Shown here in pieces: positions 31,718 through 45,688 of a stretch of DNA of 64,000 nt. A program made the translations under genes and the position numbers. Where the stretch lies: NCBI GenBank assembly GCA_001600875.1, contig BCLD01000028.1, positions 62,001 to 126,000 of the forward strand, read 5' to 3'. The notes under the pieces are model-generated. The model saw only the letters and a list, made by a program, of their open reading frames with translations. It made no database searches and was not told the origin of the DNA. This stretch comes from Solicoccozyma terricola (Eukaryota > Basidiomycota > Tremellomycetes > Filobasidiales > Piskurozymaceae). Every line of letters starts with the position of its first letter. Position 1 is the stretch's first letter.

Positions 31718-34523
31718 GATGTAGGTGCCGGTGAGGTTGAGACATGGGTAGTCGGGTCGGTTGATGGTACGGGAGTTGGACGCTCACGTGCTGGTTAGTA
31801 ACCTTGTGTTTTCAAAATACTTTCCCCGGTTCAATCTACAATCTCTCTCCTTCAATCTTATCCGTCAGACCATCCTCTCCGTTGCTCCAGGACTGAAGCA
31901 TGATGATCAGCAACCGTGGCAATAAACAATGGAGGAACTATAACTGAATAAACAAGGTAAGGTACGGCCCAGCTTGAACGGAGGACGTGGATGGGAAACG
32001 ACGAGTCACAGAATACGTCCGGTTTCGTCGTCGTTTGAGTTGGTAGGATGGAGTGTCGATTACCAATTTTGAAGGCTTCAACGGGTGACCTGCAACACGT
32101 CACGAAGTGAGTAGTGTGGTATTGGAGCAGTCGAGCACCACTTGTCGACACACCCCTATTGCAAGTAGAGGTGGGGTAGAGGCCAAATTCCTCATAGACA
32201 AAGCGGTTGCTCGACTGGAGACGTTGGGAGATAGGTTGTATTTCCTTGCGCGCCAACATTCCTCAAGGAAGCGGAAGACCTCATCTCAGCACTACCCGCA
32301 TCGCTTTCGCATTTGAAAGTGGGTGACTGTTAAATCCAAGTATCAATGGAACGCACGGCCATATCAATAGCAGAAAACGGCCAGCACCAGGCTCGCGGTG
32401 ATAATGGCTACAGTTCCAAAAGGTAAGAGAAGGGGGTGGTTTGATATTGCTATGAAATCTAGTCCGCACAGAACGGGGTATCCTCCCTCGACATTTGGCA
32501 TGATATCGATCAATCGCACTCTGATTTACCTTGCGACACGTGAAATCGATGAATTTCCATAATGGACCTCCCATTTTGATCAAATTTCGCCGCCATAAGC
32601 ACCCCTCAAATTTCAACAGGGTGATCAGTACATCCCACGCTACCTACCTGTCGATTAATTGGACCAGGTCATTTTGGACTGCCAAAAAACGACGTTATTT
32701 GGGTACCATTGCGGGTACAATTAATGATTAAATGTTGAAAATTGGTGTATGAATCACGTTTTTGACCTATTTTAATCGCTTTTTCGTGAAAACGCGCGCG
32801 CGGTCTAGTTTTTCAATCAAAATTGCCTGCCTTTCCTACCATGAGGGGGAGAAGGATATTAGAGAAAAATAGTAATCTTCTTCGAGACCCGTGTAATTCA
32901 AAAGCAAAGCATTCATGGTTAGGCTTTATTTACATGTAATCTCCATGTTGATATCCAGCAGGATAATTGATGGCAGGGTTAACAGCTATGGAATGGCGCC
33001 CTCGTCGGATTTATCAAACTGCTGAGCAGGCTACACCCTGTTCTATCAATATGCCCTTCCCTTTGTGGAGGCTTTCGGGTGATTTTCATGAACGTGAAAT
33101 TGACTGAAGGTGGAAACGAGGATCCACAACATCGCGGTGCATTGCATCCCGGTGTTGAGGCTAAGCACCCGACTCTTCTTCTTGGTCTAACGAACAAAAA
33201 GAAAGGACGGTAAATCTCAACACGCTGTCTGTGAATTTACATTTGCGAACAGCGTGTGGAAAATAACCTTTGACTGTCAAAAGCGATCCTTTTGGCGGAT
33301 CCTTTTGGCGGTCCTAGGTAAAAGCCAATGGCTTATAAATTAGCGAGAGGCAAACAACTCAAGCCGCATAGAGGACGCTCTCTTGTGTTTTGTAACAGTG
33401 CGGCAAGAGTTTAATTGGGGAGTTTTTAGAGGGTCGAGACGAGAGACGCAAGTCCAAACATCCCAACCCCTCATAACCTGGTACCAGGTATTTGTGTAGC
33501 AAATTTTACTCCCTCGAACGGACGGCCCGTCGAGAAAAAAAAAAAAAAAAAAAAAAAAGCCGGGTAGACAGAATGACATATACTACTTGGGCTTCTAGCT
33601 CTGGCTGGACTTGAATGGGCACGGGGTGCTCTAAATGGTATAATAGCCTTGTTGCTAACATCCGCCGAGGCTACGCCCTTGTGCTATAGAGTTGTTCAAC
33701 TTTGTTGAACTTTTCTTCCTTTCAGATATGATTACTTAGGGCCGGTTCTTCCGGTTGATACCTAGGGACACGAGTTTGGAAGGGGTGCGGCGATGTTGGC
33801 GTTTGAATACTTGACGATGGGATTGGTAGAATTGCTCATATTTAAACGTTGGTCTCGAAACTACAGTCAAAGGATGGATGCTTGCATTGATGAAATTGGT
33901 GGAAGATTATTATAGCCTCTTCAATAATCCTTTACCAGCATAAATAGGAAATAGTTGATGAATGTTAGCCCCTCACATGATCCTATACGAAATATGAACA
34001 TTTAATAGTAGATGATTATTAGCCTTGTTTGTGATCTAAAACCGACGTACTTGCACGACGAACTTGCATACAAAATTCAGTCATTCTTGGTCTTACTGCC
34101 TCTCAGTATGGCAAGAGACGTTAACAACGGAAATGTGACTTTTCCGTCCGATCTGAGAAGTCAATCAGAGTGCCTCCCAGTCAGTATGACAGTGGGAGAT
34201 CACTCGGGAATCCTGCCTCTTTTTTTGGCTCTTTCTGGGATTCTCAAGGCCCTTCCGGGAATGAATGAGAGACGCAAGTGTAGTTGACTTGGTAACGGAT
34301 GGACTGGCCACGACATTAGACGAGCTGATAACAGAAAAAGGAGCAGACAAGAGGCTGCAGGAAATGAACCGGGATCTCGACACTACACATATATGGGGCA
34401 TATCATAATGGGGTAGACAGAACAGCATACCAGACGGTACTCGCGGACTAATGATAATCGACAGTCATATGGAATATATGAACATCTAATCAACGAATCA
34501 GAGCTTGATCATTGCAAAACGGA
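31718..34523. other. Gene-free, AT-richer stretch
   Basis: 2.8 kb without a supported gene; no open frame here has family features or usable splice structure. The left end must hold the E2 promoter. Visible items are a tandem GATCCTTTTGGCG-type duplication at about 33283-33310 and an A tract of about 22 nt at 33537-33558. The base composition is clearly more AT-rich than the flanks. I looked for U1, U2, U4 and U6 RNA signatures and tRNA B boxes and saw none. Confidence 0.5.
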
Positions 34524-35748
34524 TTAAACTGGAGATACGAGACTAGGCAGCTCCTCAATCCGGGAGAAATGATCGTGGTTCTCCCTTGAGAGAATTGGAC
34601 TGCCTTCGCCCCTCTTCTTCCGCCGCTGCTTCCGTTGTTCCGTCACAAATTTATCCATTATTTCCTTACGTTGCTTCAAGCCAGCTGCGTCAGATGGCCT
34701 TCGTATCCTAGATGCGGGCAGCGGATTCATCTCTAAGACCTCTTTGAGCAGTGGAAGCACCGAGTCGAAAGTCAAATCCTTTGACGCCGTTCGAGAGGGA
34801 TTGCCAACTTCCACTCCCGCAGATCGTACGGAACCGGTGTCCCCCACGGCACAGACCTCGTTCGAGACCACGCTCGATACCAGATCGCTGGCTGTGATGT
34901 TGTCAGAATCCTGCTTAGCAAGGTCGACATCCTGCAGCGTGCGATTGAGATGGCTCAAACTCCTTGGTGACCGCGCTCCTGACATCATCGGTGGAATTTG
35001 GGCTTGGGCGCGGTTTCTACCCCAACGCGGCCTTCTCTTTCCACCAGCCTTTCCACGACGCCATCTACGAACCCTTCTATGACCTCTTTCATGAACATGG
35101 TCATCGGTCTCGCTGTGTTGATATGATTCGCGACTTGGACTCTCCTTGCTCTCCAGTCCGCCAGACGAGAAAGTTGCGCTTCGAGATCTTGCACAAGGGG
35201 AGTGTGTCCTAGGCGGCAACCGCTCGGGCTTTCCCTTGACAATTCCACTTGGACTGATTGGAAAGTTCCGAATTATTATACGCCCATTTTTCGCATCCGC
35301 CTAAAGATATTACTTACCGATTCAGATTCTTGCTATTCCTCGCCTCGAAACAGCGTTGTGGCTTGCTCACAGGCTTCCTGGACCTCCTTTGCTTTGGGAC
35401 ATTATCTGTGGCATTGGATGGTTCGATATCAATAGAGCGTTCACTATGTAGAGCAAAATGATTAGCAGGGATCTCGACTCCATACACGGCCTGGACCCAC
35501 TGATCAGAGCAGTTGCTACCATTTTGTAGCATCGAGTAGTGATCAAAAAGTTCCCTTTGCTTGCCCACGTATGAATCGATCAGTTCACTCTGTGATTTGT
35601 TCAGCAAGTCCTCATCTGTAAGATTACTGTTGCCCGGATCGGATCGAAGGCTTCTGGCGTGATTCCAGATATCGTCGAAGGAGACCTGATCTGATGCGAG
35701 GTCGCTGCGGTCGAAAAAACTTGAGGCTAGAGAAAGACAATCAGACAT
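34524..35748 (-). CDS. Unrecognised protein with very basic central segment
   Basis: Exon 35748-35318 joins exon 35253-34524 across a 64-nt intron (phase cg|t), giving exactly 387 codons, 386 residues. The N-terminal half is acidic/polar (MSDCLSLASSFFDRSD, SFDDIWNHARSLRSD). The centre is strikingly basic (RRVRRWRRGKAGGKRRPRWG) and could bind nucleic acid or act as a nuclear localisation signal. The C-terminal part has predicted helix and a basic patch (EQRKQRRKKRGEG). I recognise no domain. Conventional splice sites, and a frame recovered only by splicing, argue that it is a real gene. Confidence 0.6.
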
Positions 35749-37177
35749 GTTGATCTTTGGTATGTAGACTGTTGTTGTAGAGAAGAATTGATTGTATTCG
35801 GTCTACAGCTGTCCTCCTCGCCTTTATGGTGGCGAGGATGCTATGTTAAACCGCCAGCCCACATGTTTTCGGGAACAAGGGAAGATACAACAAAGGAGGT
35901 AGGTATTGCAGCGTCATCCGGATATGGTGAAATCTAGCGCGCAACGAGGGGTTGAAACGTAGGACTGCCACTGACCTGCAGCTTACCCCCAGGCGAGAAC
36001 TGTCAAGTACGATAGTTGCAAACATCTGACATCGACGTGCGGAAAGCGGCGGGTAGCAACTGGCATCGGTCCTTTGCCCCGACTCTTGACACGAAAGGGA
36101 CGCAGGCTGCCGTTTGACTGACCCAACCCAACCGCCTTTGATGCCTTTCATAAACTGGGCGAATCCCACCGGGGCATTAAAGCGGACAAGTTTCGGTATG
36201 AATAGCTATAGGGTTTGGAAGCAATACCTCCTTGCAATTCAAATTGAAATACGTGGCAGCCATCCCAGATTGTCCTTTCACATCCTGCTGTACGGTTATC
36301 ACACGGCCGCGCAGTCGGGCACATTAAGGCAATTTTTTGGCATTGAGATCCATGTCCGTGATCTCCTCGAGGGATTTGACCTGCTCCACAACTGCAACTG
36401 CTACCGTTGACGTCGACGCGCTCCTGCCCCGAGTCGCCGCCGTAAGGGCAGAGGGAAATCGCATCGAGTAGGACATGTGGGAATCGAGGGCTAGCCTGAA
36501 GCCATTTGAAACGGTTGCCACGGTTGCCAACGTATTCAAACGGCATCCTATACGCAAACACCTATCTCGGATCGTCGTTGCCGCTGTGATTGATCGCCCA
36601 CTCATTGCCCGGTCAATCTCTCATCTTCAATCGCCCCTCACGCCAATTCTCCTCCCCAAGCCGCCGGCTCCACCGATCCTCGCTCCAACCTCGGCCAACT
36701 AACTAACACGTCTATTCCGGGAGCAATCCCAATCGTAAACGATCGGGAAATCTCTCAAGGGTCCAGCCCTTTTCCTGCAAAAGTTGTCTTTTCTTGTCGG
36801 CAGGTGTAGGGAAGGCTCTCATTTACCCGCTGTGGAGACAGGTGCATGGAGTTTTCTCGGGTGGTCGGTTTCTAGGTCGATTCAATCGAGCACCCAACCT
36901 CCAACCAGCTGTTGTACGCCTATAGACCTCGTCGGGGTCCTAGAGGACGACATCAACACTTTGCAACTGAGCCAGGGAGCAACAGCAACGAACCCACCCC
37001 TCACCCACTCTTGCTATCTTCACGCGGTCGTTTGAAAACACCCCTTCCCTGCTCGTGGATGGTGTCGATCCCACATTCTCCGTAGGGCAAACACGGTTCT
37101 GGCCCAACCTTCTCACCCCGGCTCTCGCTTAAAGCAAGCGTCCGTCCATCTTGCTCCACCTCACATCGAAATACAAC
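35749..37177. other. Divergent intergenic region
   Basis: 1.4 kb between two divergently placed genes. Open frames on both strands around 36150-36610 overlap each other, lack recognisable motifs and have no clear splice partners, so I do not call them. Promoters of both neighbours must lie here. Confidence 0.45.
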
Positions 37178-40100
37178 ATGGTCACGGCATGTGCATCCAC
37201 TTCGTCGTCGACCGCTGGATCAAGCACATCGAGGAATTCAAGAGATGTAGCTCTTGATTCCGGTGGTTCCGTGTCCGGCTCCGGTACTGGGGGTGGGAGT
37301 GGATCTGGATCTCGATTAGGATTCGGAGCGTCAAATCCATCATCCTCGACTACCTCCTTCTCCTCCACATCGGCTCGAGATGAATTCTGGGTAAGAAGTG
37401 GGAGTCCGTTGTTCGATTTACCGACGAATAGTCAAGAGGGTGTAGCGTTTGTTGCGGTGGCGGGGTCCGGAGGAGACATGCGTGGTCCTGGTGCGACTAT
37501 ATCAACTTCTGGGACATCGGATGTTCATCGATTGTCTCCTGGTAGACAAAGGCGACGGCCGAACTCTCCTGACGCACGGATAGGATTGGATGTTGGATGT
37601 GGATCGCCATCGGCTGGTGTAGGTGTGAGTAAAGAGACTACACCAGACGAACCTAGGCCATCTCCGTTGGACGCTCCAGAACCACGACGACCTTCCGCTT
37701 CTTCTCAAGCATCCTTACCAACATCCTCTGCATTTGCCTCTCACCACCCCATGACGGAAGAAAGACGGAATCGCGCCGTCACATTCGATACTCTTCCATC
37801 ACCTTCATTGACACCACCTATTCAAACCTCTGCGAAATTGGCTACAGCGTCATTCTCATCAAGTCGGAGCACGCCACCACCTGGCTCACCTTTCTTCCCG
37901 TTACATCCCAAGACCAGCAGGAGAAGAATCTCGCCGTCTGCAAAAACATGTCTGTCGCCGGGTATGTTGGGCGATTCAGGAGAGGGATCGACACCGCGAT
38001 GGGAAGGTAATCGATTATTGATCACTCATCGATCTGATGATGATGTCCTGTCATCGATGTTTGGTCCAATGTCCTCGGTGTCGACGTCGACGTCGACGTC
38101 AACGTCAACGTCGGTGTCGGTCTCTGCTCCCAGCACCGGTACGGGCGGTAGTGAATTCTTCTCGCCACCGTCAACAAGTCCCAGTGTTCCCCCAAACTCG
38201 CCTTCTCATCGCATTCGACGATCTCCCGGTTCATCACCTTCCAATCGACAACTCGACGATTCTCACGGCTCCGATAACGCATGGATGATGTCTGACTCCT
38301 TTTCAAAACGTCAAGGTCATTATCAGTCTGGAAAACCAAGGTCTTCTGGGAATCAGTACGGGATTCCTCCAGAGCAGGTCTTGAGCTTCGGGCAAGCTCT
38401 CATGGAGAAAGAGAGCGAGCGGCAGATGGTCTTGTCTACAACGTATCCGCCGTCCAAACGCCCGACATTCACTTCGTCATCAGGTGGAACGATTCCAGGC
38501 TCTGCTAGTCGGTCAACGGACTGCAACTCGATCCCCACGAATGTCACCACATCCACCTCATCACCTCGAACCACTGTTTTCAAAGGTCTCCTTATAACAG
38601 CCCCAGCGGAAATGTTACCGTCATCTAGCGATATCGTTTCAGCATCTTCATCTCCTGGAAATTCGCGACCGAAACCTAGCAGACCCCCAAGTTGGAACAC
38701 TTCAATGCTCGGTCCCGCCCCTCTAGACGGAGTGAGATCGGCTGCGTGGGAGATCAGCAAGGCGAGCTCGACTGCCGACTCGATCGAACGAGGGAGGGAT
38801 TGTGAGTGGAGCATGGGAAGTGGTGGCAATCATCCCTTACTAATTTCATATCACGCCTGCCTCAAATCCTAGCTTTCAATGCCATCGAAGCGGCATTCGG
38901 CCGAGCCGCTGCACCTGGGCCTCAAGTTGTATCGAAAGCTACCATCGATGCTCTCATGGGTGACTCGGACCCGGCGCAGCATCTGCCTCTTGGCGGGGTC
39001 CCTCCAGGACCTGTATCGCCTTCCACAGTCACTACATCTGCCTCATCACGATCATCACGTTCCACTATGCGATTTCGATCATATAAGGGTCCCAACTTGC
39101 CGGAACTTGACCATGGCAACTCTCGCGCAGAGCTGTTCTACCTGGCCTTTGGAGATGGCGGCGCAAACAGTCGCGAGGCATTCAACTCTGGCAAGACGAG
39201 AAAACAGCGGCGGTTCAGCGCATCCAACGCTACTAGAGATGCCTCTCCGGAGGTGATTACCTACGCCAGTGATAGCCAGCAGGTCGATGCACCCGCTAAA
39301 ATCGAGGGTTCCACGGCGAATACGATATGGTCGCCTTCCCCGACAGGGAACCTACCAATACCACCACCCAATCAACCCTCGAGACCCCGTTCAACCTCCA
39401 CTACAGACTCTGACGGCACGACCGCGAATGTTTCGGAATTCGATGTCGAGGAGTTGCCATTAGTTCTCAAGGCGGATCTGGCTGCTGCGGCAAAGGGGGA
39501 CGAGACGGCTGATGTGTCTCCAACAGAGATCGAAGACAAGACAACGTCGAGTTCCGGGTCGTCTTCTGATGCGAGGCAGGAACAGACGAAATCAAAGTCG
39601 TCCAAGTCGTCAGCTGTCTGGCGTCGCAGGCCGGTGTCCCGAGAAGAGATTCACCCGGCAGTCATACTACCGGTTAGGGAACTGCAGGTGACAGCTGTTG
39701 ACAGATCCCAGCCATTGACGCCGCCGGCAACCGTGGTCAGCTCTGCATCATCTGGCTCGAACAGCTCTCATCCTCGCATTCAAAATGCAGGAAGGCTTCG
39801 TCCCCATGGCACGTTCACAACGGCACGCCAACCGTCCACGCAGCTTCATGACAAGAAGAGTCGACCTGTAGCTGCAGCTCTACTTGCCGACGAACGATTC
39901 ATCACAATCTCAGAGGGCCAGCTGGAAGCAGCAGCATTCGCTGGCGATCAGATCGCCGAAACTCACCTTCGTCAACGTGACACCGATGCGAGGCGCGGAA
40001 GGTCAACCTGTGGATCCTCTCGTCTAGAGATCACCGACTATCTGCTTGAGATTGGAGTCTCGTCGATTCATGATCAAGATCTGAGTATGGGATATGCTTC

Positions 40101-41260
40101 CCTGGAGGCCGAACGGTTGTCACCATCCGAAGAGTCTTCTGGCGTGGGTCGCAGGAAGAGCAGCACCACCAGCACTCGAAGTTATAGCAGCGATTTTTCA
40201 CGCAGGAAGAGCAGCGGCTCGAGTCTACAGAGCTACCTATCTGCACGGGAGGCAAACGCTGCAGAAGCTTCATCGCCTGGACTGACAACGATTACGGAAG
40301 GAGTAAAAGACGGCTCGCAAGCGATTCAACCGTGAGTTTATAGGTTTTCCGCAAGACGTTGCAGCAGATACTGACAACGTCACTCCGAATTTGAGACGAT
40401 TCAGCAACCGACGATTCAGCAACCTTGCAGGCGATAAAGAAAAGGCAGGGTCTGTGGCCCAACGAGAATCCTCTGGTGCGACATCCACGACATCCACGAC
40501 ATCCACGACATCCATCAATTACGGAGCACCCACTTACCTCAACGTGACCGGGTTGAGCACCGCGATTGACACCTTGATCAGCGAGCCGACAGGGAGCAAG
40601 GAGGCAGATCCAGCAAAGAACACTGTGACATTGCAGGAAGAACCAGATCCTTTCGCTCATCTACGCCAGGGCCAGAAGCGACTACGCATCACCGGCGACC
40701 CGTTCTCAACGGACATGTCGCTTTTGCCGGCATCACCTATGGATGCGGACCGATGGGATCCATCGACATTGCAAGCTGGTAATTTGCAATCTCCAGCCCA
40801 GCTGACCCCCGGCTCCAACACCCTGCAATCAGAGTTGTTCAGCGACGTGGCTCGATTGACGAGTCTCGACCTTCGGAAAGGTCTCGCTCGAGAAGCCAAG
40901 GAGCGAAGACTCAGTCGGGAGGCCTCTGAACCCAACAAGATGCATTCATCTCCATCCCGTCGGGCAACAGATGCAACCACGTTTGGGCCCTCTGGCGCCA
41001 TCGTCTTTGGAGCCGAAACGCGAGAAGAGCGACATGCTCGTCGTGAGCGACGCCGTCAGGAGAAGGCTCGTCTACAACTTGACACTGAGTGGCGGAAGGA
41101 GTTGGAGGAGCGAGACGCCATAGCTCCGAAAGTAACAGGGCCTTCGTCGTTGCATGAACAGAGCATCATCGCGGAGGAGGCAACGCCGAGTCGAAGCGAG
41201 ATCAAGGCGGCCCTGCGTGCGGACAGCTTGGAAAGGAAGAAGGGCAAGGGAAAGGCATGA
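37178..41260 (+). CDS. Large Ser/Thr/Pro-rich disordered protein
   Basis: Exons 37178-38801, 38873-40331 and 40396-41260 sum to 1316 codons, 1315 residues. The sequence is dominated by Ser, Thr, Pro and Gly with many short repeats, for example a (ST)n block encoded by repeated GTCGAC/GTCAAC at about 38080-38120, GRRKSS/SRRKSS repeats, and a TSTTSTTSTTS block at about 40480-40515. Less disordered islands are PEQVLSFGQALMEKESERQM, FNAIEAAFGRAAAPG, ELFYLAFGDGG and LEITDYLLEIGVSSIHDQD. The C-terminus is a charged helix (EERHARRERRRQEKARLQL). Many RxxS and SP sites suggest regulation by phosphorylation. I do not recognise the family. Confidence 0.8.
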
Positions 41261-41807
41261 GTGGGACATTTACTGGTGGGTGGTCTGATCCTGTCTCCAT
41301 CGCCAAGCGCTGATGTGTAGGGCCCTATTCCCACCGCAGCCGTCCGCAGGGGTGCTCCCCGCATGTATTCACGTTGTTTCCAGCATACATCATCACGAAA
41401 CTACACTCAGCCGCTGTCATATACGATATACGATACACGATACATAGGCTTCAATACGTTCAAAAGGTCGGTGCATACAATAATACATGCTCCCCATGTA
41501 CATACTACGATGCATGCACATAGTCTCTAGTCATCGCTGCTTCCAGTCTTGGTCCCATGTCAATCGCAGTGATATTCTTCGACCTCGGGAGCTTTCCATT
41601 TTACCCTTACACTGACCTTCCGTACTTTCCGATCGTGATCCCTCTTCCCATCGAGCTGGCTGCAGTGGTGGTTATCGTTGGAATTGAGCTCTGAAGTTGG
41701 TGTTGATTGGAAGGAGGTCGGGACTTGAAATGGGGCGGGGTCCAGTTGCAATCATGATTTTCATTCAGGTCATTACAAACGTCGTCAACACTACGCCTCT
41801 GTAGCCT
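41261..41807. other. Convergent intergenic gap
   Basis: 547 nt between convergent genes, with an ATACGATAC-type short repeat at about 41420-41445. It probably holds both 3' ends. No gene is supported. Confidence 0.45.
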
Positions 41808-44800
41808 CTAGCTCTTTTCTTTCTCTGCGCTTGCCATTGAAGGAAGGAGATGCCAAGCACAGAGAACCGTCATGACCCCTATCATTAGTTCGTAGATTCC
41901 ATATGTAAACCTCCCACCATATATGAACGCGTAAGCTGCGGTGAGATATAGACCGAATTCGACAAACATCGACATCCTGCAAACCCCACCCGTCGGACAA
42001 ATCAATGCGAGCTCCATCCTCCTTGTTGTCGCTCAAACCCTACTCACCTCGCCCGACTGGATTCAATCATCCGTCCCGCTGCGCACATCTCACAAACTCC
42101 CAATACCGGTGCCACAAACCACGGCAGATGATCGCTTCCAAACGGCTCTATCAGATTCCATTGCGATAGAATATTCCGACTCCAGATGACCAGGACAGGG
42201 ATGTTCATCGGTAGCAGGAGAAACATGAGGAGAAGGAGGGAGAGGTAGTAGTTGTATCGAGAGACGTTGGACTGGTTAAAATGACTGGGTTAGCCTGGTG
42301 TCGGGATATTCATTAGTAGTATCGAAAGCCCACCTCATCTTTCCGAGCAGTCATCACACTCCCCCAGTGTATAGCAAACGCTATAAGAAAGGCAAACTGC
42401 AATGGCACGAGCAGTGCCACCAGGAGCAAAAGTACGCCCATCGACAGAAGATGACTTGGCTGAATATACGCTTGTCCATCCGCATGCCTGGCCGAGGGTA
42501 AATCGTTAGCACACCAGCTCTCCCCGAGTGTTCAAGTCAGACTCGCTTGTGAAACCGCAACCATTTTGTCCATCCGAGCAACCAACATCCGATTCTCGTT
42601 CCCATCAGCAAAACCCCTGTGCTCAGCCACACCAGGCCCAAACTGAGCGACACCATCGGTAACGCCAGCGGAATTAAGAGCAGTTGATTTGTGCCTAATA
42701 GCAGATGTTCGGGATGAGGGAAGACAGTCGCGAGTGGAGATGTTTGAAGGAGGGCAATGACGAGCAGTAGATAAACGACTCGAAGGAGCTCATATCGAGC
42801 GAAAGACTCAAAGGTCTCGAAGAGATGTGGGAACGAGCCTGTGCATTATCCCATCAGTCGGGGGCGTTCGTCGAAATCATGGTTAGGCACTCACCGGTCT
42901 GACGATATTCCCTCATCTGTCTCGCCACTAACAAACAACCCCAGCCCAGCGCCCAAGCCAAAATTACGATCCTCCATCTGACTACCAACAGACCTGCACT
43001 TGCCAACCAATCCACATGGATCGCAATCCCCTCGTCAAAGACCACACAATCGTCTTCTGGATCCTGCCAGATGTATAATTTGGCCCCTTGTTGCGGGTCA
43101 GGAAGGAATGGGGCAAAGGTTTGCAGATGGATAGTGGAAAGTCGACCGAGAGTAGGATAGAAATGTGACTCGTACGTCGACCCGGAAGAATACGGGCGGG
43201 GAAAGGTGGCGACTTCCATAATTGGCGCAAAGCATGTGGAGGCTGAATTATAATGAATGAAAATGTCAGGACGATTGGAAATTCTAGAAAGAACCCTCGG
43301 ACATACGGTGGCACTCTGGTCTCTTCTTGATTGAGACTCGACGCGCGAGAGCCGAGCTCGGATAAGCTGGCATCGAGTAGCTTCTGAACAGAGGTTTCCA
43401 AGATCCTAAAACAAAGCCAGTATATCAGCGTCTATAATACCTCGACGTGCGAAGATATCCTCACTTTGAGAATCATCCGAATCACCCACGAGCGCCACAA
43501 CTGCGCTGACCGGTCCTTCCACCTCGACAATTATTCGTCTACCTGCGTTTCCCTGCGGAATATCCACTGTCATGTACACCAATCCTTCATCAGCTCTGAC
43601 CCCTCTACCAGGCCGTGGGAATTCCGCTGGTCGTGCGGGCGATGGTGGAAGAAGTTTTCTTTTACCAACGGGCAGAGGTTCACATGTCCAAGTCAGACCT
43701 TGCTTCTTGCATATGTGAAATGGAGAAACCAGATTGTCTTGTAGATCAGTGGGATGCAGAGATCGCATTATCTGAAGTTCCGATCGACTATCTGGTATGG
43801 CGATGTTGTAAGATGTCGATCGATGATCCTCGTGAACGAACGCCGGCTCGTTCGGAGTGAGCAATTTCCCCATCGATCCTTCGTCGATCATCTTTATCCC
43901 TCCTAAAATGACTTTCCTCACGCCAAGGAACCAACTCTTCGCGATCTCCACCTTTTCCTGCCTTGCACGTTCTACCATCGTCTTCCTAGGATGTATCTCG
44001 CTCCCGTTACTCGTCATCGCAGTCGCCGCAGTCATTTCCAGCAACACCCTGGCGACCCTCCATCTCACCTGATCGCACCACACCATAGCTTGATGGTCCG
44101 TCCCTGTCCACACTTGGTCCATCCCAGTTGTGAAGATGGTGAAAGACCCCCGATCGATATCCCCCTCCTGCTTTTCACTCCCTTCCGATGTAGAACCAGA
44201 GCCAGATCGATAGGTGGCTGGTAATACGCAAGAATCACTGGATATTTGACCGTCTGGAACACCTCCACATATTGAAATCAACACCGGTAGCTCCCGTTCG
44301 GTTCTTCCATTCCAGAAAGCGTCGATCTCGCGATATATCCTCTCGATACCTCTATCGAATGGAACAGGAGGGATGGAGTGGGGGGTTGACATTGTTATTA
44401 TCACGTCGACAAGGTCAAGAAGTTTCCCAGATTGGTCTTGTCCTTCTGGATGTGAGAGTAGTGGTCGAGTGATTGCATGTCTGCCGACGACTCCACCCAT
44501 CGAATGTCCTACGATCCAGACTTTTTTTGGCGTTTTCACTCCATCGATCTCTATAACAGGATAGAGTGCGCTGATATATTCGATCACCCGTGATACGAAT
44601 GTCGATTGATCTAAAAGAGTCTGGGAGTGGAATGCAGAGAAGTCTTCGTTGAAGTCGACTGTGTAAACACCGGTCGTGATCTCAGCGTCAGCGGCTTTGT
44701 TTTCGAGGTCACATCCTCCGACCTAGAGTCGAATCGGACGTACCAGCGAAGAATTCCAATTCCTTGATTCCATCCTTACTCTCCTTCAAGCCTCTCGTCG

Positions 44801-45401
44801 CCTCTTCTCCTAAGCCACGCATCAATGATTCGTACCCTTCACGTCCGCTATATGGACCTTGATGATATTGATGTGCAGCTGAAGATGCTATCGAACGCAC
44901 TTGCTTGAAGTTTCCTGCATTTCCTGGGATGAAAAGGACCGGCTGAGCTTCTGAATTACGCTGGTGACGGGGGGAGGGGTGATGTGGATGGGTTCAATAT
45001 TGCGGGTACATGTTGCAGCGAGTAGGATAGCCAAGGAGAAAAGCCATACTCACTACTGGTGAATCAATCCCACCTTCTCGATACCACCATACGGAATATT
45101 TCCTCTCTAACCCGTTGACATCACTCGGTCCATCTAATTTAACATATCCAGGCGACATCCAACTCATCCCACAACCCCACGTCGCCAGACCGCTTGAAAC
45201 GTCGTCTGTCCCCGGGTTTGCGAGGGAAGTGTAAGAATGCCATGTTATGAGTGATATCAGGAGGGTTGAGAGGAGGAGTAGGCAGGAAAGTGGATAGGAC
45301 TGTCGTCTACTACGCAGATTGGAGGATATCGATGATACGGCCGATGGTTGTGTATGGATACGAGCGGCGGGAGGATAAGGGATGGTGGTTGAGGTGGTCA
45401 T
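41808..45401 (-). CDS. GPI inositol-deacylase (PGAP1/Bst1-like)
   Basis: Starts at 45401. Early exons are 45401-45054, 44960-44744 and 44694-43465; later exons run to a stop at 41808. The N-terminus has one membrane helix (CLLLLSTLLISLITW), then WGCGMSWMSPGYVKLDG and YSVWWYREGG. The alpha/beta-hydrolase core follows: PVLFIPGNAGNFKQVRSIAS, VDFNEDFSAFHS, VWIVGHSMGGVVGRHAI (nucleophile Ser) and DVIITMSTPHSIPP. This is the PGAP1 signature. Such enzymes remove the inositol acyl chain from GPI anchors in the ER. The C-terminal part, over several exons between 43219 and 41808, encodes repeated hydrophobic segments, as expected. The frame after the splice near 43465/43405 does not match my predicted join, so that junction is unresolved. 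Confidence 0.9.
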
Positions 45402-45688
45402 GATGCATGGATGGCCTCCAGGGACACCTAGAGTGTGCTATATGACCCGTGGTGGATGGGGATGGAGGAGCATGGTGATGTTGTCCGAGGTGGTGCTGAA
45501 CCGTTCAAACGATCGTTTGTTGACGATTCGATTCGGACGAGGCTTCCTCCGTCATCATCATCATCGGCAGTACCACCCATCGTGTTCAGCTTGACCGACG
45601 GACAGCACGACATCACACACAGTGCCCATCCTCACCGCATCCTACCCACCCACCCCATCCCAGCAACAGTCAAGACTATCGAATCACC

